A stretch of 64,000 nucleotides of DNA from Bacillus sp. ISL-51 (GCF_018613535.1 NZ_JAGGQB010000015.1:1-64000), one strand, 5' to 3'; numbered from the stretch's first letter, positions 8,093 through 16,968 are shown. The notes: generated from the letters alone by a model not told the origin. Program-made: numbers and translations.

Positions 8093-8632
8093 ATGAAACA
8101 CAAGCTTTTCACATCTTTGATGGCAAGTTTATTCGGCCTTGTTTTGCTGCTCGCTCTTCCGGCAACGTCTTTTGCCGCGGAATCAGGTTCATCCGTTCAC
8201 GAGCCGGAAATGTCCACAAAAGCAACTGCTACATTATTTGCAAAATACACCGGCGCCAGCCAGCAGGAATGGTCATTTTCTGATATTGAACTGACTTACC
8301 GTCCGAACACGATTCTGAGCTTAGGCGTAATGGAATTCACTCTTCCGAGCGGGTTCACTGCAACCACAAAGGATACAGTTAACGGACACGCTTTGCGCGA
8401 AAGACAGATTCTTAATAACGGAAAAACGGTCAGACTTCCGTTAAACATTGATTTACTTGGCGCAGCAGAATTCAAGCTGTCTCTGAATAACAAAACGCTT
8501 CCTGCTGCGGGTACATATAAATTCCGTGCAGAAAATAAATCATTAAGCATCGGTTCTAAGTTTTATGCTGAGGACACAATTGTTGTCCAAAAGCGCAGCA
8601 CACCGCCTACACAGCCTTGCAACTGCAAATAA
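8093..8632 (+). CDS. bslA: Biofilm hydrophobin BslA
   Basis: 179-residue secreted protein (YuaB) that forms the water-repellent surface layer of biofilms. A Sec signal peptide (about 1-28, cleavage near FAAES) is followed by the immunoglobulin-like domain; the hydrophobic cap residues lie in the segments LGVMEF, NIDLLG and related loops. The C-terminal CNC motif (near 176-178) matches the CxC motif that lets BslA form disulfide-linked dimers. AGGGGG precedes the ATG. In B. subtilis it is controlled through AbrB and Rok/DegU; no specific operator was identified here. Confidence 0.95.
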   Translation: MKHKLFTSLMASLFGLVLLLALPATSFAAESGSSVHEPEMSTKATATLFAKYTGASQQEWSFSDIELTYRPNTILSLGVMEFTLPSGFTATTKDTVNGHALRERQILNNGKTVRLPLNIDLLGAAEFKLSLNNKTLPAAGTYKFRAENKSLSIGSKFYAEDTIVVQKRSTPPTQPCNCK

Positions 8633-8640
8633 TCTCGGTT

Positions 8641-8686
8641 AAGGCCGGCTCAAGCTCACAACGCTTGTCAGCCGGTCTTTTTTTTT
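8641..8686 (+). terminator. bslA terminator
   Basis: GGCCGGCT pairs with AGCCGGTC, with an inner AAGC/GCTT helix, followed by a T8 run. Confidence 0.88.
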
Positions 8687-8713
8687 GCTGTGTTTCACAT
8701 CTTCTATCTTTCA

Positions 8714-8742
8714 TTGACAAACACTTGAAACAGGAGTACATT
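8714..8742 (+). promoter_or_regulatory. ktrA promoter
   Basis: TTGACA (8714-8719), 17 bases and TACATT (8737-8742). The transcript would start near 8749, leaving a leader of only about 65 bases, too short for the c-di-AMP (ydaO-yuaA) riboswitch that precedes ktrAB in B. subtilis. Confidence 0.7.
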
Positions 8743-8812
8743 CTTGGTTGTTGTTTGTCAGCTCAATGTGATGGAAGTAACGAAAAAACAGCTTCATAAG
8801 GAGTTATGAGTA

Positions 8813-9481
8813 TTGGGAAGAATAAAAAATAAACAATTTGCCGTTATCGGGCTGGGCCGTTTCGGAGGAAGTATCTGCAAAGAGCTTTTTAAAATGGGGC
8901 ACGAGGTGCTCGCCATTGATATCAGCGAGGAAAGAGTTAATGCGTACTCCTCTTACGCTACGCACGCTGTCAGGGCAAATGCGACAGAAGAAAGCGAGCT
9001 GCATTCGCTCGGCATCAGAAATTTTGAATATGTCATCGTGGCGATTGGCGCCAATATTCAGGCAAGCACCCTAACGACGTTGTTATTGAAGGAACTGAAC
9101 ATCCCTCATATTTGGGTGAAAGCGCAAAATTATTATCATCATAAGGTGCTTGAAAAAATCGGCGCGGACCGCATTATCCATCCTGAAAAGGATATGGGCG
9201 TCAGGATCGCGCAGAGCCTTTCAGATGAAAATGTCTTAGATTATATAGATTTATCAGACGAATACAGCATCGTTGAGCTTTTGGCTACGAAAAAGCTGCA
9301 TTTAAAATCAATTCTTGAGTTGGGCGTCCGATCCAAATTCGGCTGTACCATTCTTGCCGTCAAACATAACGGAGACATTCAGCTTTCCCCTTCTCCGGAG
9401 ACTGTCATTCACGAATGTGACTGCCTTGTCCTGATGGGGCATAAACATGATATTAAACGGTTTGAGAATGAGGGGATGTAA
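8813..9481 (+). CDS. ktrA: K+ uptake gating protein KtrA, without ktrB
   Basis: 222-residue cytoplasmic RCK protein (YuaA) that forms the ATP/ADP- and c-di-AMP-binding ring of the KtrAB potassium transporter. The N-terminal Rossmann motif is VIGLGRFGG (about 11-19), followed by Asp36 in AIDIS; the C-terminal RCK_C domain spans about 140-222. The start is TTG with AAGGAG nine bases upstream. In B. subtilis ktrB, the membrane subunit, follows directly. Here a terminator follows and the next gene is lytG on the other strand, so KtrA may serve KtrD or a KtrB encoded elsewhere. Confidence 0.93.
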   Translation: MGRIKNKQFAVIGLGRFGGSICKELFKMGHEVLAIDISEERVNAYSSYATHAVRANATEESELHSLGIRNFEYVIVAIGANIQASTLTTLLLKELNIPHIWVKAQNYYHHKVLEKIGADRIIHPEKDMGVRIAQSLSDENVLDYIDLSDEYSIVELLATKKLHLKSILELGVRSKFGCTILAVKHNGDIQLSPSPETVIHECDCLVLMGHKHDIKRFENEGM

Positions 9482-9509
9482 AAAAAGCCGGCAGTCCGCC
9501 GGCTTTTTT
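9481..9509. terminator. Terminator between ktrA and lytG
   Basis: AAAAAAGCCGGC and GCCGGCTTTTTT form a symmetrical stem directly after the ktrA stop, active in both directions. Confidence 0.92.
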
Positions 9510-9515
9510 CTAAGG

Positions 9516-10361
9516 TCACGTTTCTTCATTTAATTGTACGGCGGTTTTGTCAACCCAGCCTATCAGCTGGTCGTTCACCTGAAATTGATACCAGACGGAT
9601 TGCCCGTTTTGTTTTTCAGAAACGACTTTAATATGCTGTCCGGTAAACTTTTGCGCCGACGCAAGTTTAATAGAATGCGGTTCTTTCGATGGTTTTGACC
9701 ACACGTCTTCAATGGAGCGGTCTTTAATGGCGCCTTTCAGATCAACTGCTTTGAGAGACTCATTGACTTTGTCAAATTCATTCAGGTTATAAGTTTCTAT
9801 GACGTCTTTAATTTTTTCTGCATAGTCCGGATCGGTGGCGTAGCCTGATTTTTGAAGAGCGGCAGCAGCCGTTTTGTAATCGCCCGCTTCCAATACAGGC
9901 TTGTACTTCTTTTTATTCCACGATGTGCCGTTGACAAATAATTTGGCATGGTCGTCCATGGATTCAAAGAACGTACTGTACTTGCGGAATTTCGCCCGGA
10001 TCGTTTTTCGTTTTCCCTTTTCAAACTCATCTGTATTCATCGTGACATGCTTTCCTTTATAATCACCTTTCACACCGAACAGATTGCGGGCTTTTCCCGC
10101 AAGCTCACTGTTCCCCCAATCCGATTCCAGAATCGCCTGTGCCAGGGTGATGCTCGGAAGGACATGATACTTCTCATATAAAATTTGAGCGTGCCCGGAA
10201 AGGCTGTCAATAAAGACCTGCTGCTCATCCACCTCTTCAGGCGGTTTTTCCTCTGTTACGATGAATTTGGAAAACACCATTGAAATCAGAAATAATCCGA
10301 ATATAAGAGATACAGCAAAAAGGCCGGCAAGCACCTTTTTTGTCTTTGCTTTCTTTTTCAT
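9516..10361 (-). CDS. lytG: Exo-beta-N-acetylglucosaminidase LytG
   Basis: 281-residue cell wall hydrolase of the GH73 (mannosyl-glycoprotein endo-beta-N-acetylglucosaminidase-like) family. An N-terminal membrane anchor or signal (about 9-32) is followed by the catalytic domain (about 60-195) with the conserved Glu in LAQAILESDWGNS and the YATDPDYAEKI motif, then an SH3-like C-terminal domain (about 215-281). LytG trims glycan strands during vegetative growth. Start ATG has AAGGAAGG upstream. Length fits B. subtilis LytG. Confidence 0.92.
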   Translation of the reverse strand: MKKKAKTKKVLAGLFAVSLIFGLFLISMVFSKFIVTEEKPPEEVDEQQVFIDSLSGHAQILYEKYHVLPSITLAQAILESDWGNSELAGKARNLFGVKGDYKGKHVTMNTDEFEKGKRKTIRAKFRKYSTFFESMDDHAKLFVNGTSWNKKKYKPVLEAGDYKTAAAALQKSGYATDPDYAEKIKDVIETYNLNEFDKVNESLKAVDLKGAIKDRSIEDVWSKPSKEPHSIKLASAQKFTGQHIKVVSEKQNGQSVWYQFQVNDQLIGWVDKTAVQLNEET

Positions 10362-10437
10362 ATCAACCTTCCTTTAATTCCGAATGACTAGATTTATAAT
10401 TTTACTGTTCATTGATGAAAATTTCAATAAAATAGGG

Positions 10438-10468
10438 AAAAAGACGGAGGAAGGCCGTCTGTTTTTCT
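10438..10468 (-). terminator. fosB terminator
   Basis: AGACGG and CCGTCT form a stem that overlaps the fosB stop, with T residues following on the minus strand. Confidence 0.8.
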
Positions 10469-10886
10469 AGTAAAACTCCATATGGCTTTTTTCTTTTTGA
10501 TAATAGTCCAGTCTGTCTTCCAATGTACCGGTGTGAAACTCAAATTTATGGCCGTCCGGATCAGTAAAATAGATAGACTTTTTATCTCTTACATCTCTTT
10601 CTCTTCCCGTCAGTATATGAACTTTCAGCTGTTTCAGGTGACGATGGATGTCCTCAAAGTCCTCTTCATCGATTGAGAAGGCGATGTGCGTGTATGACTG
10701 ATGAATTTCATGGCGGGGAATATCGCTTTCTTCGTTGAGGGCAAGCCACATTCCGTTCAGGTCAAAATAAGCCGTTTTTTTTCCTTTCACTAGCAGCTTT
10801 GTGCCAAACACCTTTTGATAAAACGCGATGGAGATTTCTAAATCGGCTACGGAAAATAAAAAATGATTCAGTCCTTTTACGTTCAT
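10467..10886 (-). CDS. fosB: Metallothiol transferase FosB (fosfomycin resistance)
   Basis: 139-residue VOC (glyoxalase fold) enzyme that opens the epoxide of fosfomycin with bacillithiol and a divalent metal. The three metal ligands can be placed at His8, His67 and Glu116, matching the family. The ATG at 10886 has GGGAGG six bases upstream; an upstream in-frame ATG would add 15 residues with no ribosome site. The gene has its own terminator and lies just after hmp. It is not at this place in B. subtilis 168, where fosB (yndN) is elsewhere, so it belongs to the accessory block. Confidence 0.93.
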   Translation of the reverse strand: MNVKGLNHFLFSVADLEISIAFYQKVFGTKLLVKGKKTAYFDLNGMWLALNEESDIPRHEIHQSYTHIAFSIDEEDFEDIHRHLKQLKVHILTGRERDVRDKKSIYFTDPDGHKFEFHTGTLEDRLDYYQKEKSHMEFY

Positions 10887-10930
10887 GTTATCCTCCCGAA
10901 AAATGCGTATATCCGCCATTATATCATCCA

Positions 10931-10956
10931 AAAAACCCCTCTGTGAGGGGTTTTTA
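10931..10956 (-). terminator. hmp terminator
   Basis: CCCCTC-ACAG-GAGGGG with a T run on the minus strand, overlapping the hmp stop. Confidence 0.88.
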
Positions 10957-12138
10957 ATTAGCCTGTGCCATGCTTAGCTGCGGGCCGAATAATTCATAGC
11001 GAACGGATTGCGGATCAAATCCGAGTTCGATGATCATGCCGTTCATTTGTGTCATAAATGGAGCAGAGCCGCACAGGTAGAATTCAGTATCTTGCTTCAG
11101 GTTCAAACGTTCAAGAAAATCCTGATCGATTCGCCCTTCGTAAAAAGACTTGTCTCCCGAGCGGTCTTCTTGTGTCGGGTCGCTGTATATAAAGATGGTT
11201 TTCATGTATGGATGGTTTGCTGCCGCTTCCTCCGCCTCTTTACGGAATGCCGCGTAATCTCCGTTTTTAGCCGCATGAATAAAGATAATGGAACGCTTGG
11301 GCTGTTTTTCGGCAGCCGTTTTCAGCATGCTCATCATCGGCGTAATACCGGCGCCCGCGCTGATTAAAACCGCTGTTTTTCCGGAAGACGTCAGCGTGAA
11401 ATCTCCGGCTGGGGCGCTGATGTCCAGGACATCACCCTCATGGACATGATCGTGAAGATGAGACGAAACTGCTCCGTCCTTTTTCACAGAAATTCGGTAA
11501 TGACCTTTTCCGGAAGCGTCAGACATGCTGTACTGGCGAATGTGCGTATAAGGTGAATCCGCAATCCGCACTTTGACGCTGATATATTGTCCCGCTTCAA
11601 ACTTCGGCAGCGGAAGGCCTTCGGTCGGTTTTACATAAAATGATGTGATGTCTTTGCTTTCTTTCATTTTCTTTATAACAGTGAAGCCTTTATACCCCTG
11701 CCAGCCGGCTTGCTTGTACATCTCGTTTTCAACGCCGATAAACGCGTCTGCGATAATACCGTACGCTTTTTCCCACGCCTGCATGATGTCAGGAGCAGCG
11801 GCATCTTGCAGCACGTCTTTTATGGCCAGCAGCAAATACTTTCCTACGATCGGATAATGTTCCGGCTTCACCCCAATGCTTGTGTGCTTATAACCGATCT
11901 GTCTGACCGCTGGAATGATATTTTCTAATTGATCAATATTGGCAGCGGCCGCAATTACCGCATTAGCCAATGCTGCCCGTTGGGTTTGTTTCTTTTGATT
12001 GGTTTGGTTAAACATATTCAGAAGCTCAGGATGATCTTGAAACATCAGGTTATAAAAGCGTCCGGTAATGTCTTCTCCTTTTGTTTTCAATACAGGTACA
12101 GTGCTTTTTATGATGTTTATTGTTTTCTCATCCAACAT
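10954..12138 (-). CDS. hmp: Flavohemoglobin, NO dioxygenase Hmp
   Basis: 394-residue flavohemoglobin that turns nitric oxide and O2 into nitrate using NAD(P)H. The globin domain (about 1-140) has the proximal heme ligand His85 in KHTSIG and the distal Tyr29. The FAD-binding barrel (about 150-255) has RQYSMSD, and the NAD domain (about 265-394) has [13 protein letters not shown]. The start has AGAAGGG upstream. A 7-1-7 palindrome of NsrR type lies 25 bases before the ATG, showing NO-responsive control. In B. subtilis 168 hmp lies far from here, so this location is part of the local rearrangement. Confidence 0.95.
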   Translation of the reverse strand: MLDEKTINIIKSTVPVLKTKGEDITGRFYNLMFQDHPELLNMFNQTNQKKQTQRAALANAVIAAAANIDQLENIIPAVRQIGYKHTSIGVKPEHYPIVGKYLLLAIKDVLQDAAAPDIMQAWEKAYGIIADAFIGVENEMYKQAGWQGYKGFTVIKKMKESKDITSFYVKPTEGLPLPKFEAGQYISVKVRIADSPYTHIRQYSMSDASGKGHYRISVKKDGAVSSHLHDHVHEGDVLDISAPAGDFTLTSSGKTAVLISAGAGITPMMSMLKTAAEKQPKRSIIFIHAAKNGDYAAFRKEAEEAAANHPYMKTIFIYSDPTQEDRSGDKSFYEGRIDQDFLERLNLKQDTEFYLCGSAPFMTQMNGMIIELGFDPQSVRYELFGPQLSMAQAN

Positions 12139-12162
12139 GTTCGTCTCAACCCTTCTAAAAGA

Positions 12163-12177
12163 TGTATTTTAAATACA
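12163..12177. promoter_or_regulatory. NsrR operator upstream of hmp
   Basis: TGTATTT-T-AAATACA is a perfect 7-base inverted repeat with a one-base centre and closely resembles the NsrR operators of B. subtilis hmp and nasD. A weak TATAAA -10 box lies just upstream in the hmp direction (about 12182-12187), so a repressor bound here would cover the transcription start. Confidence 0.85.
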
Positions 12178-12187
12178 CCTTTATAGT

Positions 12188-12612
12188 AAGGGGTATTTCG
12201 AATAAAAGATATATATAAAATGAATGTTTAATAAAGTCGTCACAATATTATTTAACTTATGGTAATTATGGGTTTTTATCCCTCTAAATGTTGTACACAT
12301 TCATCATAAAAGCAGGGGTTTGAATATCTCTTCGTTTTACGTTTCCAAATACGCAGTTCACTTTCCGGAAACGTTAGCCGTATGTTTACAAAGGATCGTC
12401 GTAACCTTCAATGTATTGGGGATTAAACAGTTAAACACGCTTGAACATCTATCTATATTAGATATCTTCCTCAGCAAAACAAACGTATCCGAACCCAAGT
12501 TCACATCCGTCTCTCTAACCATATTTCACAAAATATTTAAAAAATAAAAATTCTCTCGTAATCTCTGATAAATTTCGTAGCTTTTTCTCCTAACAGCCCT
12601 CCCAAGAGGGTT
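12188..12612. other. Gene-poor AT-rich stretch between hmp and integrase fragment
   Basis: About 425 bases with no convincing gene. The first part holds the upstream region of hmp. From 12320 to 12547 an open plus-strand frame of 75 codons has no ribosome site and no recognisable similarity. A minus-strand frame near 12537-12632 looks protein-like but is antisense to the integrase fragment. The stretch may be decayed remains of the element that left the integrase piece. Confidence 0.5.
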
Positions 12613-12927
12613 GTGATTCCTTCAGTAAGCATAGGTTTACAATTTCTGTTAAAATCAGCAAAAAGCCCCCATTTTACGAGGAACAAGTCCGGGCTCCATG
12701 ATCTGCGACATGCTATGGCAGCTCTCATTATAGAAACCGGCGAAAATATGAGCGCAATTCAAAAACGGGCCGGTCATGCAAGCCGACGAATAACAGCCGA
12801 TATTTATGGACATGTGACCGAAAAACTTGAAAATGAGACAGCTGGATTTTTCGATCAATATAACCCTAAATTGAATGCGAAAAGTAACGAAATTTTGGTC
12901 CCCAATTCGTCCCCAATTGCTTTTTAA
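12613..12927 (+). pseudogene. C-terminal fragment of a tyrosine recombinase (integrase)
   Basis: About 104 codons that encode only the end of a phage-type integrase. The catalytic box HDLRH (Arg and His), the second RAGH box and the nucleophile Tyr in DIYGHV are present, then a tail. A full integrase has about 370 residues; the N-terminal arm-binding, core-binding and first catalytic parts are missing and no frame upstream supplies them. It ends 62 bases before the 3' end of tRNA-Ala, the usual position of an integrase next to a tRNA attachment site, so it is probably what remains of an integrative element. Confidence 0.85.
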
Positions 12928-12953
12928 GTACAATGGCTCTGTTCCTGAAAAAC

Positions 12954-12982
12954 AAAAAAACCCTTGATCATATCAAGGGTTT
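12954..12982 (-). terminator. tRNA-Ala terminator
   Basis: AAACCCTTGAT and ATCAAGGGTTT form a stem that on the minus strand is followed by a T7 run, directly after the tRNA gene. Confidence 0.9.
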
Positions 12983-12988
12983 CGGGTA

Positions 12989-13061
12989 TGGAGCCAAGGG
13001 GGCTCGAACCCCTGACCTCTACGCTGCCAGCGTAGCGCTCTCCCAGCTGAGCTATGGCCCC
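12989..13061 (-). tRNA. tRNA-Ala (anticodon GGC)
   Basis: The 73-base minus-strand sequence folds into a full cloverleaf. The acceptor stem is GGGGCCA/TGGCTCC, the D arm has AGCTCAGCTGGGAGAGC, the anticodon loop reads CTGGCAG with anticodon GGC, and the T arm is GGGG-TTCGAGC-CCCC. The discriminator is A. The bases after it are TAC, so the CCA end is not encoded and must be added enzymatically. An integrase fragment lies just past its 3' end. Confidence 0.95.
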
Positions 13062-13138
13062 GTGCGGTAACGTCATGTTTTATTATAGACGAGTTTTCTT
13101 CAGAATTCAATAGGAAATTTAGTTGCTGGTACTTATAA

Positions 13139-13175
13139 AAAAAGAAGACCCTTACGCGGGGTTTTCTTTTTTTAT
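13139..13175 (-). terminator. uppP terminator
   Basis: GAAGACCC and GGGGTTTTC pair around TTACGC, with A and T runs on both sides. It overlaps the uppP stop. Confidence 0.75.
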
Positions 13176-14002
13176 ACCACAAGCATCAGTAAGATCACGC
13201 CGAGAATGATACGGTAAATGGCGAAAGGCACGAGTTTGATTTTATTAATGAGGCGAAGAAAAAATTTAACGACTAAGAGAGCGACAAAAAAGGCGCTGAT
13301 GAAGCCGATAAGAAAAAACGGGATCATGTCGGATGAGAGGCTGTCCCAGTATTTCACCAGCTTTAAAAGGCTGGCTCCCGCCATAATCGGAATAGCCATA
13401 ATAAACGTAAAATCGGCTGCCGCTCTGTGTTTCAAGCCGAGGATGACGCCGCCGGCAATCGTTGACCCTGAGCGGGAAAAGCCCGGCCATAGGGCGAGAC
13501 ATTGGAATAAGCCGACACAGAGGGCCTGTTTGCAGGAGATTCGGTCAACCGTATCGGTCGTTTCTTTCCTTTTATTGATCCAGTCTGCCGCAAGCATGAG
13601 GATGGCTCCGGCAATTAACCCGAAGGCCACTGTTCTTACGGAAAATAAGTATCGGTCAATGTAATCCTCAAATAAAAAGCCGAGAATTGCCGCCGGGACA
13701 AGTCCGATCGCTATTTGCGCAATGGTGAGCCTGTGCCCTTTTTCCTGATCGCGTGTCACATTCTTTTTGAGGCCCAGTAAATTTAAAATCCGATCCTTAA
13801 ATACAATCGCCACCGCCAATATGGAGCCCAGCTGAATGACCACCTTAAAGGAATTGGCAGCTTCAGGATTCATCAGATTGCCGGATTTCAGCCAGATGTC
13901 ATCCGCTATGATCATATGTCCCGTTGAAGAAACCGGCGCGTATTCCGTTAACCCTTCAACTATCCCTAAAACGGCTGCTGTGAACATTTCCCATAGTGTC
14001 AT
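13172..14002 (-). CDS. uppP: Undecaprenyl-diphosphatase UppP
   Basis: 276-residue integral membrane phosphatase (BacA/YubB family) that recycles undecaprenyl diphosphate to the monophosphate carrier for cell wall synthesis; it gives bacitracin tolerance. The family motifs are clear: EGLTEYAPVSSTGHM near residue 17-31 and SRSGSTIAGG near 170. About eight membrane segments. I chose ATG 14002 with GAAGGGAAG upstream, giving the length of B. subtilis YubB; an in-frame ATG eight codons earlier has no better site. Confidence 0.94.
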   Translation of the reverse strand: MTLWEMFTAAVLGIVEGLTEYAPVSSTGHMIIADDIWLKSGNLMNPEAANSFKVVIQLGSILAVAIVFKDRILNLLGLKKNVTRDQEKGHRLTIAQIAIGLVPAAILGFLFEDYIDRYLFSVRTVAFGLIAGAILMLAADWINKRKETTDTVDRISCKQALCVGLFQCLALWPGFSRSGSTIAGGVILGLKHRAAADFTFIMAIPIMAGASLLKLVKYWDSLSSDMIPFFLIGFISAFFVALLVVKFFLRLINKIKLVPFAIYRIILGVILLMLVV

Positions 14003-14092
14003 CTTATTCTTCCCTTCATTAAGCATTTACAAAAGAGAAGCTCTCCCCTAGAGGAAAGCCTGTCTCTTATAAATATCAGATCCGTCCCGTTT

Positions 14093-15253
14093 TTATGCCT
14101 TGGGAGCCGCATCATTTTTTTCTTCTTCGTATAAATGCGACCGCATTTTAAACCAATCAAACAAGTGGGTCGTGACCACTTTAATGACCGCGTAACCCGG
14201 GATGGCCAAAATAATGCCGACAACGCCGAACAGTTTTCCGGCGGTCAACAGGACAAAGATGATGGTAATCGGGTGAATGTGAAGGTTTTTCCCCATAATT
14301 TGCGGAGAAATTAATTTTCCTTCCACAAGCTGGACAATGGTCCAGACAATCGCAAGCTTCAGCAGCATAAACGGAGAAGTCACCAAAGCGATAATGATAG
14401 CCGGCGTGATGGCAATCGTCGGCCCTAAATACGGCACAACGCTTGTACAAGCGGCAATGACCGCAAGCAGCGAGGCGTAATCAAGCCCGATAATCAGATA
14501 TCCGATAAATAATAAAAAACCGATACAGAAGCTGACGATAACCTGGCCTCTGATATAGGAGCTTAATCTGTGGTTCATCTCGCTCAGCATCGTGTACGTT
14601 TGTTCCTTTAAACGGGTCGGCACAAACTTTAAGATATAGATAGGCAGTTTTTTTCCGTCTTTCAGCAAGTAGAACAGAATAAACGGAACGGTAACGATAG
14701 AAATTATAACCTCAGTCAGTGCGCCGATAAAATTTCCGACGCCGGTAAATGTGCTGTTCGCTATCGTCGCAGCCTGAGCCGAAGCTTTATTTGCCAAATC
14801 GGAAATGTTAATATTCATCGTCTTCTGCGCCTGATTCACAAAATCGCTTCCAATCAGATTTTTCGACTGATCTTCAACGATATCCACATATCTCGGCAGA
14901 TTGTCGATCAGGCTCATGATCTGTTCCTTTAAAAACGGAATGATCGATACGATGGTGATCGTAATTAATCCTATAATGATGAGATAAAGGATCAAAATGG
15001 AATAGACCCTTTTCACTCTTACATTTTCGAGTATATCTACGATCGGATTGAGTAAATAAAAAACAATTCCTGTCAAAATGACGGGGAGCGCAATCGTTTT
15101 GAGCAGGACGATAATTGGTGTGAAAATAAACGATGTTTTTGTAAAAACAAGGATATTGAGACCGATGAGCAGCAATACAAGCAAAAACAAGACAAATTTA
15201 TTGTCTAAGAAAAACTGTTTAAATCGGCCGCCCCATGTTTGCAATGTTTCCAC
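14093..15253 (-). CDS. yubA: AI-2E family transporter YubA
   Basis: 386-residue membrane protein of the AI-2E/PerM family with about eight hydrophobic segments and the conserved GxxxxIPFLxxLP-like central region. Relatives export small molecules or act as Na+/H+ exchangers; the substrate here is unknown. The start is GTG at 15253 with GGAGGAAC upstream. It precedes uppP in the same direction with a 90-base gap, as in B. subtilis (yubA-yubB). Confidence 0.85.
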   Translation of the reverse strand: METLQTWGGRFKQFFLDNKFVLFLLVLLLIGLNILVFTKTSFIFTPIIVLLKTIALPVILTGIVFYLLNPIVDILENVRVKRVYSILILYLIIIGLITITIVSIIPFLKEQIMSLIDNLPRYVDIVEDQSKNLIGSDFVNQAQKTMNINISDLANKASAQAATIANSTFTGVGNFIGALTEVIISIVTVPFILFYLLKDGKKLPIYILKFVPTRLKEQTYTMLSEMNHRLSSYIRGQVIVSFCIGFLLFIGYLIIGLDYASLLAVIAACTSVVPYLGPTIAITPAIIIALVTSPFMLLKLAIVWTIVQLVEGKLISPQIMGKNLHIHPITIIFVLLTAGKLFGVVGIILAIPGYAVIKVVTTHLFDWFKMRSHLYEEEKNDAAPKA

Positions 15254-15422
15254 TATTGTTCCTCCATCATACGTATTTTACCTAAATTGTACACTATCGT
15301 TCCTATAATGAAAAATATAAACCAGCCTCTTTGGGAAATTTTCCTACGCATTCATACCGTAAACTATTTTGCTTTTATGTTTGTGCTATAATGAAAGACA
15401 GTAAACAGAAGGAGCGATAGCA

Positions 15423-16409
15423 ATGATTCGGTTTGCAACAGTAGGAACGAATTGGATTACAGACCGCTTCCTCCAAGCGGCTTCCGCTATTGACCATTTT
15501 CAATTGGCGGCGGTTTATTCAAGATCAGAGGAACGGGCCAGGGAATTTGCCAGTACCCACGGTGCAGCACATCATTTCACAAGCCTGGAAGAGATGGCGA
15601 AAAGCGGAAGCTATGACGCGGTTTATCTTGCCAGCCCAAACGCATTCCATAAAGAACAGGCAATCCTTTTTATGAAGCACGGAAAGCATGTGCTGTGTGA
15701 GAAACCGTTTGCTTCTAACGCACGGGAAACAGAAGAAATGATTAAAACAGCCAAGGCAAACGGCGTTTTGCTGATGGAAGCGATGAAAACCACCTTCCTG
15801 CCCAACTTTAAATTGATTAAAAACCACTTACATAAAATCGGAGCAATCCGCAGATTTACGGCAAGCTATTGCCAATATTCATCACGCTATGATGCTTTTA
15901 AAAACGGAACGGTGCTTAACGCGTTTCAGCCGGAATTATCAAACGGTTCTTTAATGGATATCGGCGTGTATTGTATTTATCCGGCGGTCGTACTGTTCGG
16001 AAAACCGAAAGAGGTAAAAGCAACCGGTTACAGATTATCTACAGGCGTTGACGGCGAGGGCACGGTGATTCTGTCATATGACGGATTTGAAGCGGTGCTC
16101 ATGCACTCAAAAATTTCGAATTCCTATGCTCCGGCAGAGATACAGGGAGAAGATGGCACCATCGTGCTGGACAGCATTCACGGACCGGAGAGAGCGGAGA
16201 TCCGTTATCGTGACGGGCGCGTGGAAGACATTTCTGTTCCTGATACGAAACCAGCCATGTATTACGAAACGGCTGAATTCGTATCACTTCTTGAAAACCA
16301 TCAGCTTGAGTCTTCCGAAAATACATTTGAACGCTCGTTCATCACGGCAAACATTATGGAAGAAGCGAGAAAACAAATGGGAATTGTGTTTCCCGCCGAC
16401 CGAAACTAA
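15423..16409 (+). CDS. yulF: Gfo/Idh/MocA family oxidoreductase YulF
   Basis: 328-residue NAD(P)-dependent dehydrogenase. The N-terminal Rossmann fold starts with VGTNWIT where most relatives have GxGxxG, and the catalytic EKP motif is in CEKPFASN at about 94-101. The C-terminal alpha/beta domain holds the DIGVYCIYPAV segment with the conserved Asp-Ile-Gly. It probably oxidises a sugar or cyclitol, with unknown substrate. Start ATG has AGAAGGAGC upstream. A symmetrical terminator follows. In B. subtilis a rhamnose cluster lies between yubA and yulF; it is missing here. Confidence 0.85.
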   Translation: MIRFATVGTNWITDRFLQAASAIDHFQLAAVYSRSEERAREFASTHGAAHHFTSLEEMAKSGSYDAVYLASPNAFHKEQAILFMKHGKHVLCEKPFASNARETEEMIKTAKANGVLLMEAMKTTFLPNFKLIKNHLHKIGAIRRFTASYCQYSSRYDAFKNGTVLNAFQPELSNGSLMDIGVYCIYPAVVLFGKPKEVKATGYRLSTGVDGEGTVILSYDGFEAVLMHSKISNSYAPAEIQGEDGTIVLDSIHGPERAEIRYRDGRVEDISVPDTKPAMYYETAEFVSLLENHQLESSENTFERSFITANIMEEARKQMGIVFPADRN

Positions 16410-16441
16410 AAACATCCGCCCGGAGTTACGGGCGGATGTTT
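16410..16441. terminator. Bidirectional terminator after yulF
   Basis: AACATCCGCCC and GGGCGGATGTT form an 11-base-pair stem between converging genes. Confidence 0.92.
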
Positions 16442-16443
16442 CT

Positions 16444-16968
16444 TTATTTGGCCGCTAAAACATCGGCAAATGCTTTTGCATATTGCGGGAGATCAGGCGG
16501 ACGGCGGCTTGAAACAATATGGCCGTCTGTTACGACAGCCTCATCCAGCCACTCCGCCCCGGCGTTTGTCATATCGTCTTTGATGCCGGGCGTGCTTGTC
16601 ACTTTTTTTCCTGCCAGTATTCCGGCTGATATCAGCACCCAGCCCGCGTGGCAGATTTGGCCGATCGGCTTTTTCTGCTCGTTCATCGTGCGAATGATTT
16701 CAAGAACCTCCGGGTATCTCCTCAATTTGTCAGGAGCCCAGCCGCCCGGCACGAGCACGGCATCATACTCCTGGATAATCAGGCTCTTAAAATCATAATC
16801 CGCTATTGCAGGCACGCCGTATTTTCCTTTATATGAACGGCCCGCTTCTTCTCCTATTAAATGAACAATTGCCCCTTCTTCCCGTAACCGATAGACGGGA
16901 TACCAAAGCTCTAAATCTTCAAAATCATCACTGACCAGCGCTATGACTTTTTTCCCTTCGAGTCTCAT
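16444..16968 (-). CDS. DJ-1/PfpI family protein
   Basis: 174-residue single-domain DJ-1/PfpI protein. The nucleophilic elbow cysteine is in QICHAGW near residue 104, with the expected Glu in the N-terminal DDFEDLE segment near 16-20. The family includes protein and nucleotide deglycases and general stress proteins (Bacillus YfkM/YraA); which activity applies here cannot be told from the sequence. Start has AAGGGAG upstream. It converges on yulF. I do not recall a homologue at this position in B. subtilis. Confidence 0.85.
   Translation of the reverse strand: MRLEGKKVIALVSDDFEDLELWYPVYRLREEGAIVHLIGEEAGRSYKGKYGVPAIADYDFKSLIIQEYDAVLVPGGWAPDKLRRYPEVLEIIRTMNEQKKPIGQICHAGWVLISAGILAGKKVTSTPGIKDDMTNAGAEWLDEAVVTDGHIVSSRRPPDLPQYAKAFADVLAAK

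Noticed and set aside
8633..8812. Possible c-di-AMP riboswitch before ktrA
   Set aside because: None of the conserved aptamer segments is visible and the leader after the promoter is too short.
12320..12547. Plus-strand open frame of 75 codons downstream of the integrase side
   Set aside because: No ribosome site and no family similarity; the region looks decayed.
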